NCBI RefSeq assembly: GCF_012524115.1
Contig: NZ_JAAZWB010000048.1
Location: 17,805 to 81,804, forward strand
DNA length: 64,000 bases
DNA from: Bacillus sp. RO1
GTDB taxonomy: Bacteria > Bacillota > Bacilli > Bacillales > Bacillaceae_I
Direction of reading: 5' to 3'
Shown here: positions 7,590 through 17,060 of the stretch, one piece after another
Numbering within the stretch: position 1 is the stretch's first letter
Layout: the number at the start of each line of letters is the position of its first letter
Made by a program: the position numbers and the translations under genes
The notes under the pieces: model-generated
Seen by the model: the letters and a program-made list of their open reading frames with translations, nothing else
What the model was told of the DNA's origin: nothing
The model's database searches: none

Positions 7590-8339
7590 TCACAACCCTG
7601 CCGAAAGTTGAATCTCCCCTTCAGGTAATTCATTCCCACTTTGAGGTTCCAACGTTATCGCAATGGTATCCCAATCTTCCGTTGTCGTCTCCGCAATGTT
7701 ATGGAACACATAGCCTTTTCCTTGTTCGTCAATAGTGAAGTCGCCAGCCGGTATCGGTGCACCGTTCTTCAATAGCCAGACCTGATACACTTCGTTTCCT
7801 GTTAGATCAGGTAAGTCCTGCGTTTGGATCAAGACAGATAGTGCCTGTTCCTGTTGGAAAAGTGCTGCAAACCCGCTGCCTGTAGCATCTGATGGCTGCA
7901 AGGTAACTACGTTATCTGGTTGTTTCAGTTCTTCAGCAACCGACTCAGCTCCTTTATCGTTTTGCAACATCAAGTAGCCGTTTCCAATTAATGAAAGCAA
8001 AAGTGACGCGGCAAGCAATGTGGTTAGCCAAGGTTTTCCTGAAGCTGTATTTTTACTAACGGGAGTTTCCATTTCTGTTTTAGAAGCTATTGGTGTAACA
8101 GTAGCGTTTTCAGATTTCACATCTTCAGCAAATACATTATCCAAAATTCGCTTCTTCATTTCTGGCGGGGGTGAGGCCTGTTCTGACACAAGGGCAACAT
8201 CTCCTAACAGATCTTGAAGTTCCATTAATTCTTCCTGACATTCGGGACAGGTGGCTAAGTGCTGTTCAAATTCTTCTCTCTCTGTTTGTGTTAGGTGGCC
8301 ATTGAAATAGTCCAACACTAACTCACATTTCTGACTCAT
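7590..8339 (-). CDS. Anti-sigma factor (zf-HC2 N-terminus, RskA-type C-terminus)
   Basis: A 249-residue single-pass membrane anti-sigma factor. Residues 1-45 carry the zinc-binding anti-sigma motif (ELVLDYFNGHLTQTEREEFEQHLATCPECQEEL; HxxxCxxC), which holds the sigma factor in the cytoplasm. A transmembrane helix follows at about residues 104-125 (WLTTLLAASLLLSLIGNGYLML). The outer domain (LPDLTGNEVYQVWLLKNGAPIPAGDF...IAITLEPQSGNELP) is the anti-sigma-K (RskA) fold. The start ATG overlaps the stop of the sigma gene (ATGA), so the two are translationally coupled. It presumably releases the sigma factor on regulated proteolysis. Confidence 0.88.
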   Translation of the reverse strand: MSQKCELVLDYFNGHLTQTEREEFEQHLATCPECQEELMELQDLLGDVALVSEQASPPPEMKKRILDNVFAEDVKSENATVTPIASKTEMETPVSKNTASGKPWLTTLLAASLLLSLIGNGYLMLQNDKGAESVAEELKQPDNVVTLQPSDATGSGFAALFQQEQALSVLIQTQDLPDLTGNEVYQVWLLKNGAPIPAGDFTIDEQGKGYVFHNIAETTTEDWDTIAITLEPQSGNELPEGEIQLSAGL

Positions 8340-8890
8340 ATACTCCCCCTCCTATCTGCAAGTAACGGTTTCAGTTTCTTTAGCGCCAGCCGTATCCTTC
8401 CTTTTACAGTCCCAAGCGGTATGCCGGTCAACTCGGCTATTTTCTGCTGGGTATAGCCTTTGAAATACATATAATGAACCATCTTCCTTTGGTCATCTGA
8501 TAAAGTGGAGACCGCTTCTCTGATGACTATTTGCTCTTCCTTCCACTCTGTCTCTTTTTCGGTGGAATCGTTAGATTGCAAGAATGGTTCCACATCTTCT
8601 ATCGTGGTACTTTGTGTTCGTTTCTGCTTGCGAATTATATCCAAAGCTTTATTACGTGCAATGGTGAACAGCCAAGATCGAAACTTGCCTTTTGACTCGT
8701 CGTAAATCCCTGTTCCCTGCCAAATCTTGATAAAGACATCCTGCATTGCTTCTTCAGCTATGTCATGGTCATTCGTTATTTTCAATAAAAAAGAATACAA
8801 GATCTTTTCGTACCTGTCGTACAGTTCTTCCAGAGCGGTTTTATCTTTTTTCCTTATCCGCTCATACAGAAGAGAGTCCTTATTCTGCAT
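8336..8890 (-). CDS. ECF RNA polymerase sigma factor (SigK/RskA group)
   Basis: A 184-residue ECF sigma factor. Region 2 covers residues about 20-85 (ALEELYDRYEKILYSFLLKIT, AEEAMQDVFIKIW, FRSWLFTIARNKALDIIRKQ) and region 4 about 125-175 (LSDDQRKMVHYMYFKGYTQQKIAELTGIPLGTVKGRIRLALKKLK), the promoter -35-binding helix-turn-helix. AAAAGGAG precedes the ATG. It is followed, overlapping by 4 nt, by its RskA-type anti-sigma factor, so the pair forms a two-gene operon read leftwards, probably autoregulated. The target genes are unknown. Confidence 0.9.
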   Translation of the reverse strand: MQNKDSLLYERIRKKDKTALEELYDRYEKILYSFLLKITNDHDIAEEAMQDVFIKIWQGTGIYDESKGKFRSWLFTIARNKALDIIRKQKRTQSTTIEDVEPFLQSNDSTEKETEWKEEQIVIREAVSTLSDDQRKMVHYMYFKGYTQQKIAELTGIPLGTVKGRIRLALKKLKPLLADRRGSI

Positions 8891-9110
8891 AGGTTTTCTC
8901 CTTTTTTATGTGATTATCTTTATTATATCTTTATTTGTCTGATTAAAAGAAGAAATAAGGCTTTCCTATTTTCCTAACGTTGGAAAATGGAGTTTGGATC
9001 AGTGATATTCAGGAAGGAACCATTTGGAAAATTTGCTTGCTTGACTCTACCTCCCACGTATCGTACTTTAGTATATATTGCAGTTTTAGATACACCGGAG
9101 GAATGGCCAA

Positions 9111-9941
9111 ATGCGTGTGAAGAAAGTCCTGAATAACAATGTGTTGATTGCTGCCCACCCCGAGTACAATGAAGTGATCCTTACTGGGAAGGGAATCGGT
9201 TTTGGGAAACGTACTGGAGAAGATATTACTGTCGAGAGTGCGGAGAAGTTCTTTGTGCTTCGCGACCAGGAAGAGCAGCAACAATACAAGCAACTACTTA
9301 GTTATGTTGACGAGTCGTTCATCGGTTTGATGAATGAATGTATAGAGCGAATTGAAAAACGTTTTGAGGTTCGGTTGAATGAACATATCCATGTCGGATT
9401 AACGGACCATCTTTATTTTGCGGTGAAAAGAATTCAACAAGGTCTTGATATAAAAAATCCATTTCTGACGGAGACAGAGCTTGCTTATCCAAAAGAATAT
9501 ACGGTGGCACTTGAAATTGTGGAGTGGTTAAATGGAAAGCTTGGTATCTCCGTTCCAGTGGGAGAAGTAGGTTTCATTACATTACACATCCATAGTGCCT
9601 TGACCAACCGAGAACTGTCCGAGGTCAACAAACATACCCAGTTGATCAGCAGAATGGTGGATGTCATTGAGGAATCCTTGAAGATCTCCGTTGACCGTAC
9701 CGATGTGAACTATTTGAGGCTCATTCGTCATTTTCATGCTTCGATTGAAAGGGTGCAAAAAGACGAGAACCGCCCAGAAAATCAGGAAGCGCTCGCAAAA
9801 GTGTTGCAAGCTGAATATCCAGTATGCTACAATCTAGCATGGAAATTGATTAAAATTATGCAGCAGAACTTACACAAGCCAGTCCCAGATGCAGAGGCAG
9901 TATACCTGACCCTACATTTGCAAAGGCTTGCAAAACAATAA
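9111..9941 (+). CDS. glcT: BglG/SacY-type transcription antiterminator GlcT
   Basis: A 276-residue RNA-binding antiterminator. Residues 1-56 are the CAT RNA-binding domain (RVKKVLNNNVLIAAHPEYNEVILTGKGIGFGKR). Two PTS regulation domains follow: PRD1 about 65-170 with LTDHLYFAVKR and FITLHIHSA, and PRD2 about 172-276 with RLIRHFHASIERV and YLTLHLQRL, each bearing the conserved phosphorylatable histidines. I call it GlcT, not SacT/LicT, because the next gene is ptsG and a GlcT-type RNA target lies between them. When glucose is absent EII-Glc phosphorylates and inactivates it (family knowledge). GGAGGA precedes the ATG. Confidence 0.92.
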   Translation: MRVKKVLNNNVLIAAHPEYNEVILTGKGIGFGKRTGEDITVESAEKFFVLRDQEEQQQYKQLLSYVDESFIGLMNECIERIEKRFEVRLNEHIHVGLTDHLYFAVKRIQQGLDIKNPFLTETELAYPKEYTVALEIVEWLNGKLGISVPVGEVGFITLHIHSALTNRELSEVNKHTQLISRMVDVIEESLKISVDRTDVNYLRLIRHFHASIERVQKDENRPENQEALAKVLQAEYPVCYNLAWKLIKIMQQNLHKPVPDAEAVYLTLHLQRLAKQ

Positions 9942-9962
9942 ATAATCTAGAACACTTTTTTC

Positions 9963-10080
9963 ACGTGTTACTGGTCATGCAGGCATGAGCGGAAGAAAGC
10001 GTAAACGAAGAAACATGGTAGAAGTCTATCTACCTTTCCTTCGTATACCTTTTCTTTTCACTCATGCTTTTTTGTTGTTT
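9963..10080 (+). promoter_or_regulatory. GlcT RNA antiterminator (RAT) overlapping a terminator, ptsG leader
   Basis: The sequence at 9963-9989 begins ACGTGTTACTG and ends CAGGCATGAG, matching the RAT target upstream of ptsG in Bacillus subtilis. Its 3' half, GCATGAG and the following purine-rich stretch, can pair with TTTTCTTTTCACTCATGC at about 10050-10067, which is followed by TTTTTTG: a terminator. GlcT binding to the RAT would prevent that hairpin and allow read-through into ptsG. Confidence 0.88.
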
Positions 10081-10104
10081 TTGTATAAATATCTACCAGT
10101 TTAG

Positions 10105-10229
10105 TTGATTGCAGTGGAAGGCGCGCAGACTCCCGCGGGAGGAAGGGACAGGGAAGACCCCGCAGGGCGCAGCCCGAGGAGGCTTCCGGACCGCCCGCAG
10201 GAAAGCGAAGCGCCTGGAACGGAAATCAA
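10105..10229. repeat. GC-rich palindromic element, type A (copy A1)
   Basis: About 125 bp bounded by TTGATT and AATCAA, very GC-rich against an AT-rich background. Internal blocks GCGGGAGGAAGGGAC, GACCCCGCAGG, GAGGAGGCTTCC, CCGCCCGCAGG and GCGAAGCGCCTGG are shared with copies at 38211 (opposite orientation) and 56955-57302. It sits in the transcribed ptsG leader, after the GlcT-controlled terminator and before the ribosome binding site. Confidence 0.9.
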
Positions 10230-10285
10230 CGGCAAACTAAAAAGGAGTTCTGCCAAGCATATAAAAATACCAAGGAGGAACACAT

Positions 10286-12322
10286 ATGTTCAAGAAATCA
10301 TTCGGTTTACTGCAACGTATCGGGAAAGCCCTCATGCTTCCTGTCGCATTGCTTCCAGCAGCAGGAATCCTGCTTGCATTCGGTAATGCCATGCAAAACC
10401 CAAACTTAACAAGTCGTCTTGGCTTTCTAGAAGCAGACTCACTCGTGCTACTGGCACAAATCATGGAACAGGCGGGAAGCATCGTATTCTCTAACCTGCC
10501 ACTACTCTTTGCAATCGGGGTAGCTATTGGACTTGCTGGAGGAGACGGTGTAGCCGGTCTTGCAGCAATGATCGGTTACTTAATTATGAACGTTACGATG
10601 AGTGTTATCAGTGGAGTTACCGCTGACCAGGTCGGATCTGACCCTGCACTTGCGAATGTTTTAGGAATTCCAACCCTTCAAACCGGGGTATTCGGCGGTA
10701 TCATAGCCGGTGTGCTCGGTGCCTATATGTACAATAAATTTTACAATATTGAATTGCCATCATACTTAGGATTCTTTGCTGGTAAGCGATTTGTTCCAAT
10801 TGTTACGGCAGCATCCGCACTACTGCTTGGGGTGGTCATGAATTTTGTATGGCCTTACGCGCAAGAAGGACTTAATACATTCTCTTATTTCATGACAGAG
10901 TCAAACCGTACGTTGGCAGCATTTATTTTCGGTGTCATTGAACGTGGATTGATTCCATTTGGCTTGCATCATATTTTCTATTCTCCATTCTGGTTTGAAT
11001 TCGGTTCTTACACGAACGCTGCAGGAGAATTGGTTCGTGGAGACCAACGCATTTTCATGGAGCAGGTGAAAGACGGTGCCGAGCTTACGGCAGGAACGTT
11101 CATGACAGGTAAATTCCCATTCATGATGTTTGGTCTACCAGCAGCAGCTCTAGCAATCTATCACTGCGCACGTCCTGAAAACAAGAAATATGTTGCCGGT
11201 ATCATGGGTTCAGCGGCATTAACATCTTTCTTGACAGGTATCACAGAGCCACTTGAGTTCAGTTTCTTGTTCGTAGCACCTGTATTATTCGCAATCCATG
11301 CGGTGTTTGCAGGACTATCCTTTATGGTCATGCATATTTTAGATGTAAAAATCGGAATGACGTTCTCTGGTGGAGTAATTGACTATATTCTATTTGGTAT
11401 CCTTCCAAATGCGACCGCATGGTGGTTGGTGATCCCTGTTGGTCTAGTATTCTCGGTTATCTATTACTTTGGATTCCGTTTTGCGATCAAGAAGTTTAAC
11501 CTTATGACACCAGGTCGTGAGGAAAAAACAGAGGAAGCGGAAGCGGGTTCAGGGTCCGTTGATGAACTGCCATTCGGTGTACTAGAAGCACTAGGAGGAA
11601 GAGAAAACCTTACAAACCTTGACGCGTGTATCACTCGACTTCGAGTAAGTGTAAAAGATGTAGATCAAGTTGATAAAGAGCGCTTGAAAAAATTAGGTGC
11701 AGCAGGGGTAATGCAAGTTGACCGCAATATCCAAGCAATTTTTGGACCTCGCTCTGAAACAATCAAAGGGCAGATTCAAGATATCTTGAGTGGGAAAACG
11801 CCTGTGAAGCAAGAAGTGGCGGCAACATCTGAAAATGAATCTGTAGATGCTGTTGCTGTTGCTACTTCAGCAGAGTTTGATGTAGTTATGCCGATGACTG
11901 GTAAACTACTACCTATTTCTGAAGTTCCTGATAAAATTTTCTCGCAAAAAATGATGGGTGACGGTTTTGCCATCGAGCCAACTGAGGGCAATGTGGTTTC
12001 ACCTGTTGCAGGGAAGGTTGTGAACTTGTTCCCTACGAAACACGCAATCGGCATTGAAACAGCTGACGGCCGCGAAGTCCTTGTGCATGTTGGTATCGAC
12101 ACAGTCAACCTAAAAGGTAAAGGCTTTGAAAGTTTAGTAGAACAAGGCGACACAGTCGAGCAAGGACAAGCGTTACTGAACGTAGACCTTCGCATTGTGT
12201 CAGAAGAAGCGACATCCATTATTACACCGATCATCTTTACAAATCTGGCTGCTGGAGAAGCAGTTGAGATTAAGGATGGTAGTGTAAGAGTGGGGGAAAA
12301 GGGTCGCGTAGAGATTCGATAG
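10286..12322 (+). CDS. ptsG: PTS glucose transporter, EIICBA
   Basis: A 678-residue three-domain glucose permease of the phosphotransferase system. The membrane EIIC domain (residues about 1-405) opens with [24 protein letters not shown] and contains the [12 protein letters not shown] signature. EIIB (about 425-500) carries the phosphocysteine C448 in [17 protein letters not shown]-Glc (about 530-660) carries the phosphohistidine H601 in [10 protein letters not shown]. It imports glucose and phosphorylates it to glucose-6-phosphate with phosphate from HPr. AAGGAGG precedes the ATG. Expression should depend on GlcT at the leader 9963-10080. The unusual point is the GC-rich element A1 lodged in the same leader. 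Confidence 0.95.
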   Translation: MFKKSFGLLQRIGKALMLPVALLPAAGILLAFGNAMQNPNLTSRLGFLEADSLVLLAQIMEQAGSIVFSNLPLLFAIGVAIGLAGGDGVAGLAAMIGYLIMNVTMSVISGVTADQVGSDPALANVLGIPTLQTGVFGGIIAGVLGAYMYNKFYNIELPSYLGFFAGKRFVPIVTAASALLLGVVMNFVWPYAQEGLNTFSYFMTESNRTLAAFIFGVIERGLIPFGLHHIFYSPFWFEFGSYTNAAGELVRGDQRIFMEQVKDGAELTAGTFMTGKFPFMMFGLPAAALAIYHCARPENKKYVAGIMGSAALTSFLTGITEPLEFSFLFVAPVLFAIHAVFAGLSFMVMHILDVKIGMTFSGGVIDYILFGILPNATAWWLVIPVGLVFSVIYYFGFRFAIKKFNLMTPGREEKTEEAEAGSGSVDELPFGVLEALGGRENLTNLDACITRLRVSVKDVDQVDKERLKKLGAAGVMQVDRNIQAIFGPRSETIKGQIQDILSGKTPVKQEVAATSENESVDAVAVATSAEFDVVMPMTGKLLPISEVPDKIFSQKMMGDGFAIEPTEGNVVSPVAGKVVNLFPTKHAIGIETADGREVLVHVGIDTVNLKGKGFESLVEQGDTVEQGQALLNVDLRIVSEEATSIITPIIFTNLAAGEAVEIKDGSVRVGEKGRVEIR

Positions 12323-12333
12323 AAGTTTGATGA

Positions 12334-12372
12334 GGACCGCTTAGCGTGTGAGTGCGCTGAGCGGTTTCTTAT
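12334..12372 (+). terminator. Terminator of ptsG
   Basis: ACCGCTTAGCG / CGCTGAGCGGT stem with an 8-nt loop, then TTCTTATGTTTT. Confidence 0.8.
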
Positions 12373-12397
12373 GTTTTGAAATGGACTCGGAAGCGAA

Positions 12398-12504
12398 AAG
12401 TCACAATAACTGCTGAAAAAGTCACAATCATCAATGAAAAACTCATAATAACCTCTGAAAAAGTCACAATAACCTTTAGAATAGTTACAATTCCCTAATA
12501 TGAG
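12398..12504. repeat. 21-nt-period array, GTCACAAT family
   Basis: GTCACAAT-like octamers start at 12400, 12421, 12442 (CTCATAAT), 12463 and 12484 (GTTACAAT): five units exactly 21 nt apart, most preceded by TGAAAAA. The array sits just after the ptsG terminator. The rest of the gap to 12715 looks like the promoter region of the following gene. Confidence 0.85.
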
Positions 12505-12714
12505 TATCTTTCTACTTACTATATACCTATAGAAATTCGCGTAAGCCTCCTGTTTTTACTAGGTTGTTTTAAAAACAAGTATAAATACCCAATTACTTGA
12601 AATGTTTTTGTTGTAAATTCTCAAATTCAGTCCTTTCAGATTATTTTTAAACTAAAAAGAGTCTCTATAATTAGAAGAGTATGACTACTAAACTTCAAAA
12701 AGGAGCTGTTTGGC

Positions 12715-14679
12715 TTGAAACAAGCTTTACAACGACTAGGTAAAAAAGTGTTGGCTGCAACAATGGCGGTATCATTGCTTGCTACACCATCCATGTTCAA
12801 CTCGGTAGAGGCTGCACCAAAGGACCCGAAAGCAGGACAACATGATGTGGAACTAAGAGTGATGGGAACGACAGATATCCATACACACCTATATAACTAT
12901 GATTATTATAAGGATACTGAAGTACAAGACTTTGGACTTGCGAAAACAGCTACATTAATTAAACAAGCCCGAGCGGAAGCGGCGAACACCATGCTTTTTG
13001 ATAACGGTGATTTAATTCAAGGGAACCCTTTAGGGGACTACAAAGCTAAAGTGGAAGTGTTGCAACAAGGTGAGGTGCATCCAGTGTTCCAAGCTATGGG
13101 ATTACTAGATTATGATGCAGCTACTCTTGGAAATCATGAATTCAATTATGGGATGGATTTTCTTGATACCGTATTGGAAGGAGCTCCATTTCCTTATGTG
13201 AGCGCGAATGTATTTTATGATGATGGAGCAGATAACAGCGAGTATTATGTAAAGCCATATGAAATCATCAAGAAAAAATTCACAGATAATAAAGGAAGAA
13301 ATAAAGTTCTACGTGTTGGTGTGACGGGTGTGGTGACTCCACAAATCACGCAATGGGACAAAGCACATCTTGATGGTAAGATTGTAACAAAAGACATCGT
13401 CCAGTCAGTAGAAGCAGTCATTCCTAAAATGGAAAAAGCCGGGGCTGACATCATTATCGTGTTGGCACACTCTGGTATTGGTGATGTTGAGTACGCAGAA
13501 ATGGAAGAGAACGCCACCTATGATTTGACGAAGGTAGATGGTATTGATGCTATTATCACAGGTCACAACCATCTTAAATTTCCTGGAGACTTCAAGGACC
13601 TTCCTGGTGTGGACACGGAAAAAGGAACTATTAATGGTGTGCCTGTCGTGATGCCTGGCAACTGGGGGAACAATTTAGGCATCATGGACTTGACACTTTC
13701 TAAAGTAAAAGGTGATTGGAAAGTGACACATTCTGCTACAACATTAAGGCATGTAAAAGGTGTAGAAGCAGATCCAGCCATATTGGATGCAGTAAAAGAA
13801 GCGCATGAAGGAACAGTTAATTATGTTCGAACAGCAGTTGGTAGCACAACAGCCGACATTCACAGTTACTTTGCACTAGTACAAGATGACCCATCCATTC
13901 AAATTGTGACAAATGCACAGAAATGGTATATTGAAAAACAATTGCAAGGTACGGTAGAAGAGAATACCCCCATCCTTTCAGCAGGAGCACCATTCAAAGC
14001 CGGTGGAAGAAACGGGGCAGGATACTACACTTATATTCCACAAGGGGAAATAGCAATCAAGAATGTAGCTGACCTGTATCTATATCCAAATACAGTAGCA
14101 ACCGTTAAAGTGACGGGGGCGGATGTTAAAGAATGGCTTGAAATGTCTGCAGGACAATTCAATCAGATTGATGCATATAACAGCAGCGAGCAAACGTTAA
14201 TCAATACAGATTTTCCGACTTATAATTATGACGTTATCGATGGTGTTACGTATGAAATTGATGTAAGAGAACCTGCGAAATATAACAAGGACGGGGTTGT
14301 CGTTAATGAAGGGGCAAACCGAATCAAGAACCTTGAGTATAAAGGGGAAGCAATTGATTTAAATCAGGAATTCATCGTTGTAACGAATAACTATCGTGCA
14401 AGCGGCAATTTCCCTGGAGTACGCAACAACACTGGGGTGGAATTATATCCAGATGAGAACCGCCAAGCAATTATCGACTACATCCTCCAGCAAGGTGAAA
14501 TTGATCCTTCAGCAGACGGGAACTGGACATTTGCACCTATTAAAAATTCCGTCAACGTAACATTCGACTCCTCACCTGACGCAGTAGATGCACTACCGGA
14601 AAACGGCACCATCCAATACGATGGAGCCTCCCAAAACGGCTTCGCCAAATATAAGCTAACACTACCGACAGCTGAATAA
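12715..14679 (+). CDS. Exported 2',3'-cyclic-nucleotide phosphodiesterase / 3'-nucleotidase-like protein
   Basis: A 654-residue secreted metallophosphoesterase of the CpdB/YfkN/5'-nucleotidase family. A signal peptide covers residues 1-33 (LAATMAVSLLATPSMF...VEA). The N-terminal calcineurin-like domain shows VMGTTDIHTHLYNYDYY, FDNGDLIQGNPLGDY, TLGNHEFNYG, VLAHSG and ITGHNHLKFPG, all metal ligands present. The C-terminal 5'-nucleotidase domain shows NAQKWYIE, LSAGAPFKAGGRNG, YLYPNTVATVKVTG and VTNNYRASGNFPG. It should release nucleosides and phosphate from external nucleotides. Length matches single-unit CpdB rather than the doubled B. subtilis YfkN, and no C-terminal wall-sorting signal is seen. 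TTG start behind AAAGGAG. Confidence 0.88.
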   Translation: MKQALQRLGKKVLAATMAVSLLATPSMFNSVEAAPKDPKAGQHDVELRVMGTTDIHTHLYNYDYYKDTEVQDFGLAKTATLIKQARAEAANTMLFDNGDLIQGNPLGDYKAKVEVLQQGEVHPVFQAMGLLDYDAATLGNHEFNYGMDFLDTVLEGAPFPYVSANVFYDDGADNSEYYVKPYEIIKKKFTDNKGRNKVLRVGVTGVVTPQITQWDKAHLDGKIVTKDIVQSVEAVIPKMEKAGADIIIVLAHSGIGDVEYAEMEENATYDLTKVDGIDAIITGHNHLKFPGDFKDLPGVDTEKGTINGVPVVMPGNWGNNLGIMDLTLSKVKGDWKVTHSATTLRHVKGVEADPAILDAVKEAHEGTVNYVRTAVGSTTADIHSYFALVQDDPSIQIVTNAQKWYIEKQLQGTVEENTPILSAGAPFKAGGRNGAGYYTYIPQGEIAIKNVADLYLYPNTVATVKVTGADVKEWLEMSAGQFNQIDAYNSSEQTLINTDFPTYNYDVIDGVTYEIDVREPAKYNKDGVVVNEGANRIKNLEYKGEAIDLNQEFIVVTNNYRASGNFPGVRNNTGVELYPDENRQAIIDYILQQGEIDPSADGNWTFAPIKNSVNVTFDSSPDAVDALPENGTIQYDGASQNGFAKYKLTLPTAE

Positions 14680-14685
14680 TAGTGG

Positions 14686-14738
14686 AAAAGGGGGTGACTT
14701 TATCGCTTTAGAGCGGTGAGGGTCAGACCCCTTTTTTG
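14686..14738. terminator. Terminator with GGGGTCTGACCCC-type arm between convergent genes
   Basis: AAAAGGGGGTGAC pairs with GGTCAGACCCCTTTTTT after a long loop; the T run serves the rightward gene. The motif resembles the GGGGTCTGACCCC blocks at 52106-52205. It overlaps the 3' end of the convergent gerB-like gene. Confidence 0.6.
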
Positions 14739-15835
14739 ACTCCTTTTCTTTGCTTTTTCATCCCTTTCATCCAAGTCAATAGTAGGATAAGCAGAGGGAG
14801 GATAAATTGAAATGGAACATGAAGATAGGTTGGGACTAGTTCCAATCCAATATAGATGTGTTGAGGAAGGTCTTTTGCTATGATAAAAGAGCTAACTAGA
14901 GCAATACCGCCAAGTAGGAATATTATAAACTTATCTTGGAAGATAGGTAACATGTAAGATATTCCCTTTGCTGCGGAAATAAAGAATATAGACACTTTTA
15001 CAAATCCCACAATGATAAAGGCAAACGCAGTAAGCAACTCCAAATGTTGGATAATACCCAAAACCTCAATCATTTCTAGTGACTTTACTAATGGATAGGT
15101 ATAGAGGGAGGCAACCTTTGCCCCAAGGATGGCAATTATCAATTGGGTGATGGAAATCAGAAGGGCCCCGCTGAACACAATAGAGATCCATCCGTATTTA
15201 ATTAGTTTCTGATGGTCATTCAGAAACGGGAATAAGACCAGAAATACCACCATTTCGCCGTAAGGGAATGTAATATATTGAACCCAGTTGCTTAAATCCA
15301 AAATCTCCAAGTCAATTAGCGGCCTTACATTCTCCCTCATCGTCACCCCTGACATGAATGAAAAGAAAAAAATCAATGCTATTAGAAGCATGGTAAAGAC
15401 AAACAAAATCTCCGATGTCCTGGCCATTGCCTCAAGACCTAGAATTGCCGCATAGCAGATGAGGTAGACAGAGACAAGCACAATAATCCAATGATCGATA
15501 TTGTAAAAAAAAGTCTGGGCAATAAAATAGACGAAATCTTTAAGTACCCTTATGGCAATATAAAGAAAATAGAGGCTGTACAATAGTAAGACAATTTTCC
15601 CAATTACTTTTCCAAAAGCCAGTTCCAAAAGTTTATGAAATTCAGGCCACCCATTCCTTTTTAATAAGTAAACATAGAAAAAGAAAAGGAGGACGCCTGT
15701 GCTGGCTGCTCCAGTGTTTATGATCCAGGCATTTTCCTCAGCTTCCAAGTTGAGTCCCAGAACAATGGAAGACCCGAGCAAGAATAAAGTCATCAAGGTA
15801 AAGAACTGATAGATGGATATCTTGGTAACGTTCAT
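14723..15835 (-). CDS. Spore germinant receptor subunit B (GerAB/GerKB family)
   Basis: A roughly 370-residue integral membrane protein of the amino acid/polyamine-transporter-like GerB family, with about ten hydrophobic segments (for example FFTLMTLFLLGSSIVLGL, WIIVLVSVYLICYAAILGLEAM, FAFIIVGFVKVSIFFISAA). It starts NVTKISIYQFFTLM, like other GerB subunits; I take ATG 15835 because AGGATGA lies 7 nt upstream, whereas ATG 15847 lacks spacing. It is the last gene of a gerA-gerC-gerB operon and would bind germinant within the inner spore membrane (family knowledge). Confidence 0.88.
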   Translation of the reverse strand: MNVTKISIYQFFTLMTLFLLGSSIVLGLNLEAEENAWIINTGAASTGVLLFFFYVYLLKRNGWPEFHKLLELAFGKVIGKIVLLLYSLYFLYIAIRVLKDFVYFIAQTFFYNIDHWIIVLVSVYLICYAAILGLEAMARTSEILFVFTMLLIALIFFFSFMSGVTMRENVRPLIDLEILDLSNWVQYITFPYGEMVVFLVLFPFLNDHQKLIKYGWISIVFSGALLISITQLIIAILGAKVASLYTYPLVKSLEMIEVLGIIQHLELLTAFAFIIVGFVKVSIFFISAAKGISYMLPIFQDKFIIFLLGGIALVSSFIIAKDLPQHIYIGLELVPTYLHVPFQFILPLLILLLTWMKGMKKQRKGVKKGV

Positions 15836-15854
15836 AGAAAATTTCATCCTAACT

Positions 15855-17054
15855 TTAATCTAATGATATGGCATCTCCGGACCTCGTTATGGATACATCC
15901 ACCTTTACTTCAGATAGAGTCTTTGGGAAAATACTTTCCCACTCGCCTTCAATTTTTCTCCATTTGCTCGGGTCGGAAAAGTAGATTTGTTTACCAAATC
16001 CTACATAATCCAGTTTTTCTTCCTGGCTCTTTCGGATGAGTTCCGTTATGGAGGCTTCTAATTGCTTTTTTATTTGGGATCTAAAGAGATCCATGTTTGG
16101 ATGCTCGAAATTGGTTTTGCAGGTGGATTCAATAATCCTTCCGTTCGGTTTGATCTTTATGGATATTTTAGGAATATTTCCATTCCAACTTATCTCATAT
16201 TTAGTTTTTGATTTCTTTAAGTGGTAGGAAAAATAACCAGGACCTTCTGGACAATTTGACTCCAACGTACCTTCCCTAACTTTATCCATTATAAATAGGA
16301 AATGCTGGCTTTCTTCAGTACTTAAGAAATCAATCAGTTTATCTTTCTTGAAATAGGACATCCCATTGATCTCTGTTTTCGTCTTAGGTTGGTAGGATGC
16401 GATATTATCTTTGGATATTCCTTCCTCCACATCTCCTGCCAGACTGATATAAGGAATGACATTATTCACAACCGGATAATTCAGCAGAAGGTTCTTAACC
16501 CGGTTTGGGTAGACTGGAGTAGCGAAGGACGCGTAATTTTCAATGTTTTCTATTGTATCCACAATACCTCTTGAAGATACTTTTTCAAAGGGTCTAAACG
16601 TAGCAAGGATATCATTGGCACTTACCGCCTTGCTGACAAAAATCAAGATATTAGAAGAAATAGTTTGCTCTAAGAACAGATAATTGATTACATCATCAAT
16701 ACCACGTTTCTTAGCGAGCTCCTCGCTTATCAGTATGACTTCTATATCATCCATAAATAAATAGCGTGAAAAGGTTTTGTGGAGTTTTTGCATTGCTTCT
16801 GTAATAGTTCTACCGCTTTCCTGATACAGGATATATCCCAATTTATCCGAAGCACTGTCTTTTACGGCAGGTGCATCAATGGCTTGTACAGTTACGAGAA
16901 ACTCCTCATCTTTTATATCTACTCCAATAGCTGAAATAATAATCAGTTCTTTTATAAGGGAGTCTTCCGCATTTTTTCCAATGATTAAACTTGAGCAAAT
17001 TAAAAATATAGACGTAATGATTGGTAATAGGTTCTTTTTCCACATAGGGTCCAT
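15855..17054 (-). CDS. Spore germinant receptor subunit C (Ger(x)C family) without canonical lipobox
   Basis: A 399-residue GerC-family protein: the N-terminal hydrophobic stretch is followed by ELIIISAIGVDIKDEEFLVTVQAIDA, then GRTITEAMQKLHKTFSRYLFMDDIEVILISEELAKKRGID, and a C-terminal germane domain. Normal GerC proteins are lipoproteins with a Cys-Trp-Asp start just before this block; here the equivalent place reads IIGKNAEDSLIKEL and the only nearby Cys is in FLICSS, ten residues earlier and not in a good lipobox. It may be anchored by an uncleaved helix. It lies 6 nt after gerA and 7 nt before the gerB frame. ATG 17045 is an alternative start. Confidence 0.85.
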   Translation of the reverse strand: MDPMWKKNLLPIITSIFLICSSLIIGKNAEDSLIKELIIISAIGVDIKDEEFLVTVQAIDAPAVKDSASDKLGYILYQESGRTITEAMQKLHKTFSRYLFMDDIEVILISEELAKKRGIDDVINYLFLEQTISSNILIFVSKAVSANDILATFRPFEKVSSRGIVDTIENIENYASFATPVYPNRVKNLLLNYPVVNNVIPYISLAGDVEEGISKDNIASYQPKTKTEINGMSYFKKDKLIDFLSTEESQHFLFIMDKVREGTLESNCPEGPGYFSYHLKKSKTKYEISWNGNIPKISIKIKPNGRIIESTCKTNFEHPNMDLFRSQIKKQLEASITELIRKSQEEKLDYVGFGKQIYFSDPSKWRKIEGEWESIFPKTLSEVKVDVSITRSGDAISLD

Positions 17055-17060
17055 CAGCCT

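Noticed and set aside
9963..10080. Metabolite riboswitch
   Set aside because: The sequence fits the GlcT RNA antiterminator and the neighbouring glcT gene explains it.
10105..10386. 93-codon open frame over element A1 and the ptsG start
   Set aside because: It reads through the GC-rich palindrome, has no ribosome binding site and overlaps ptsG in another frame.
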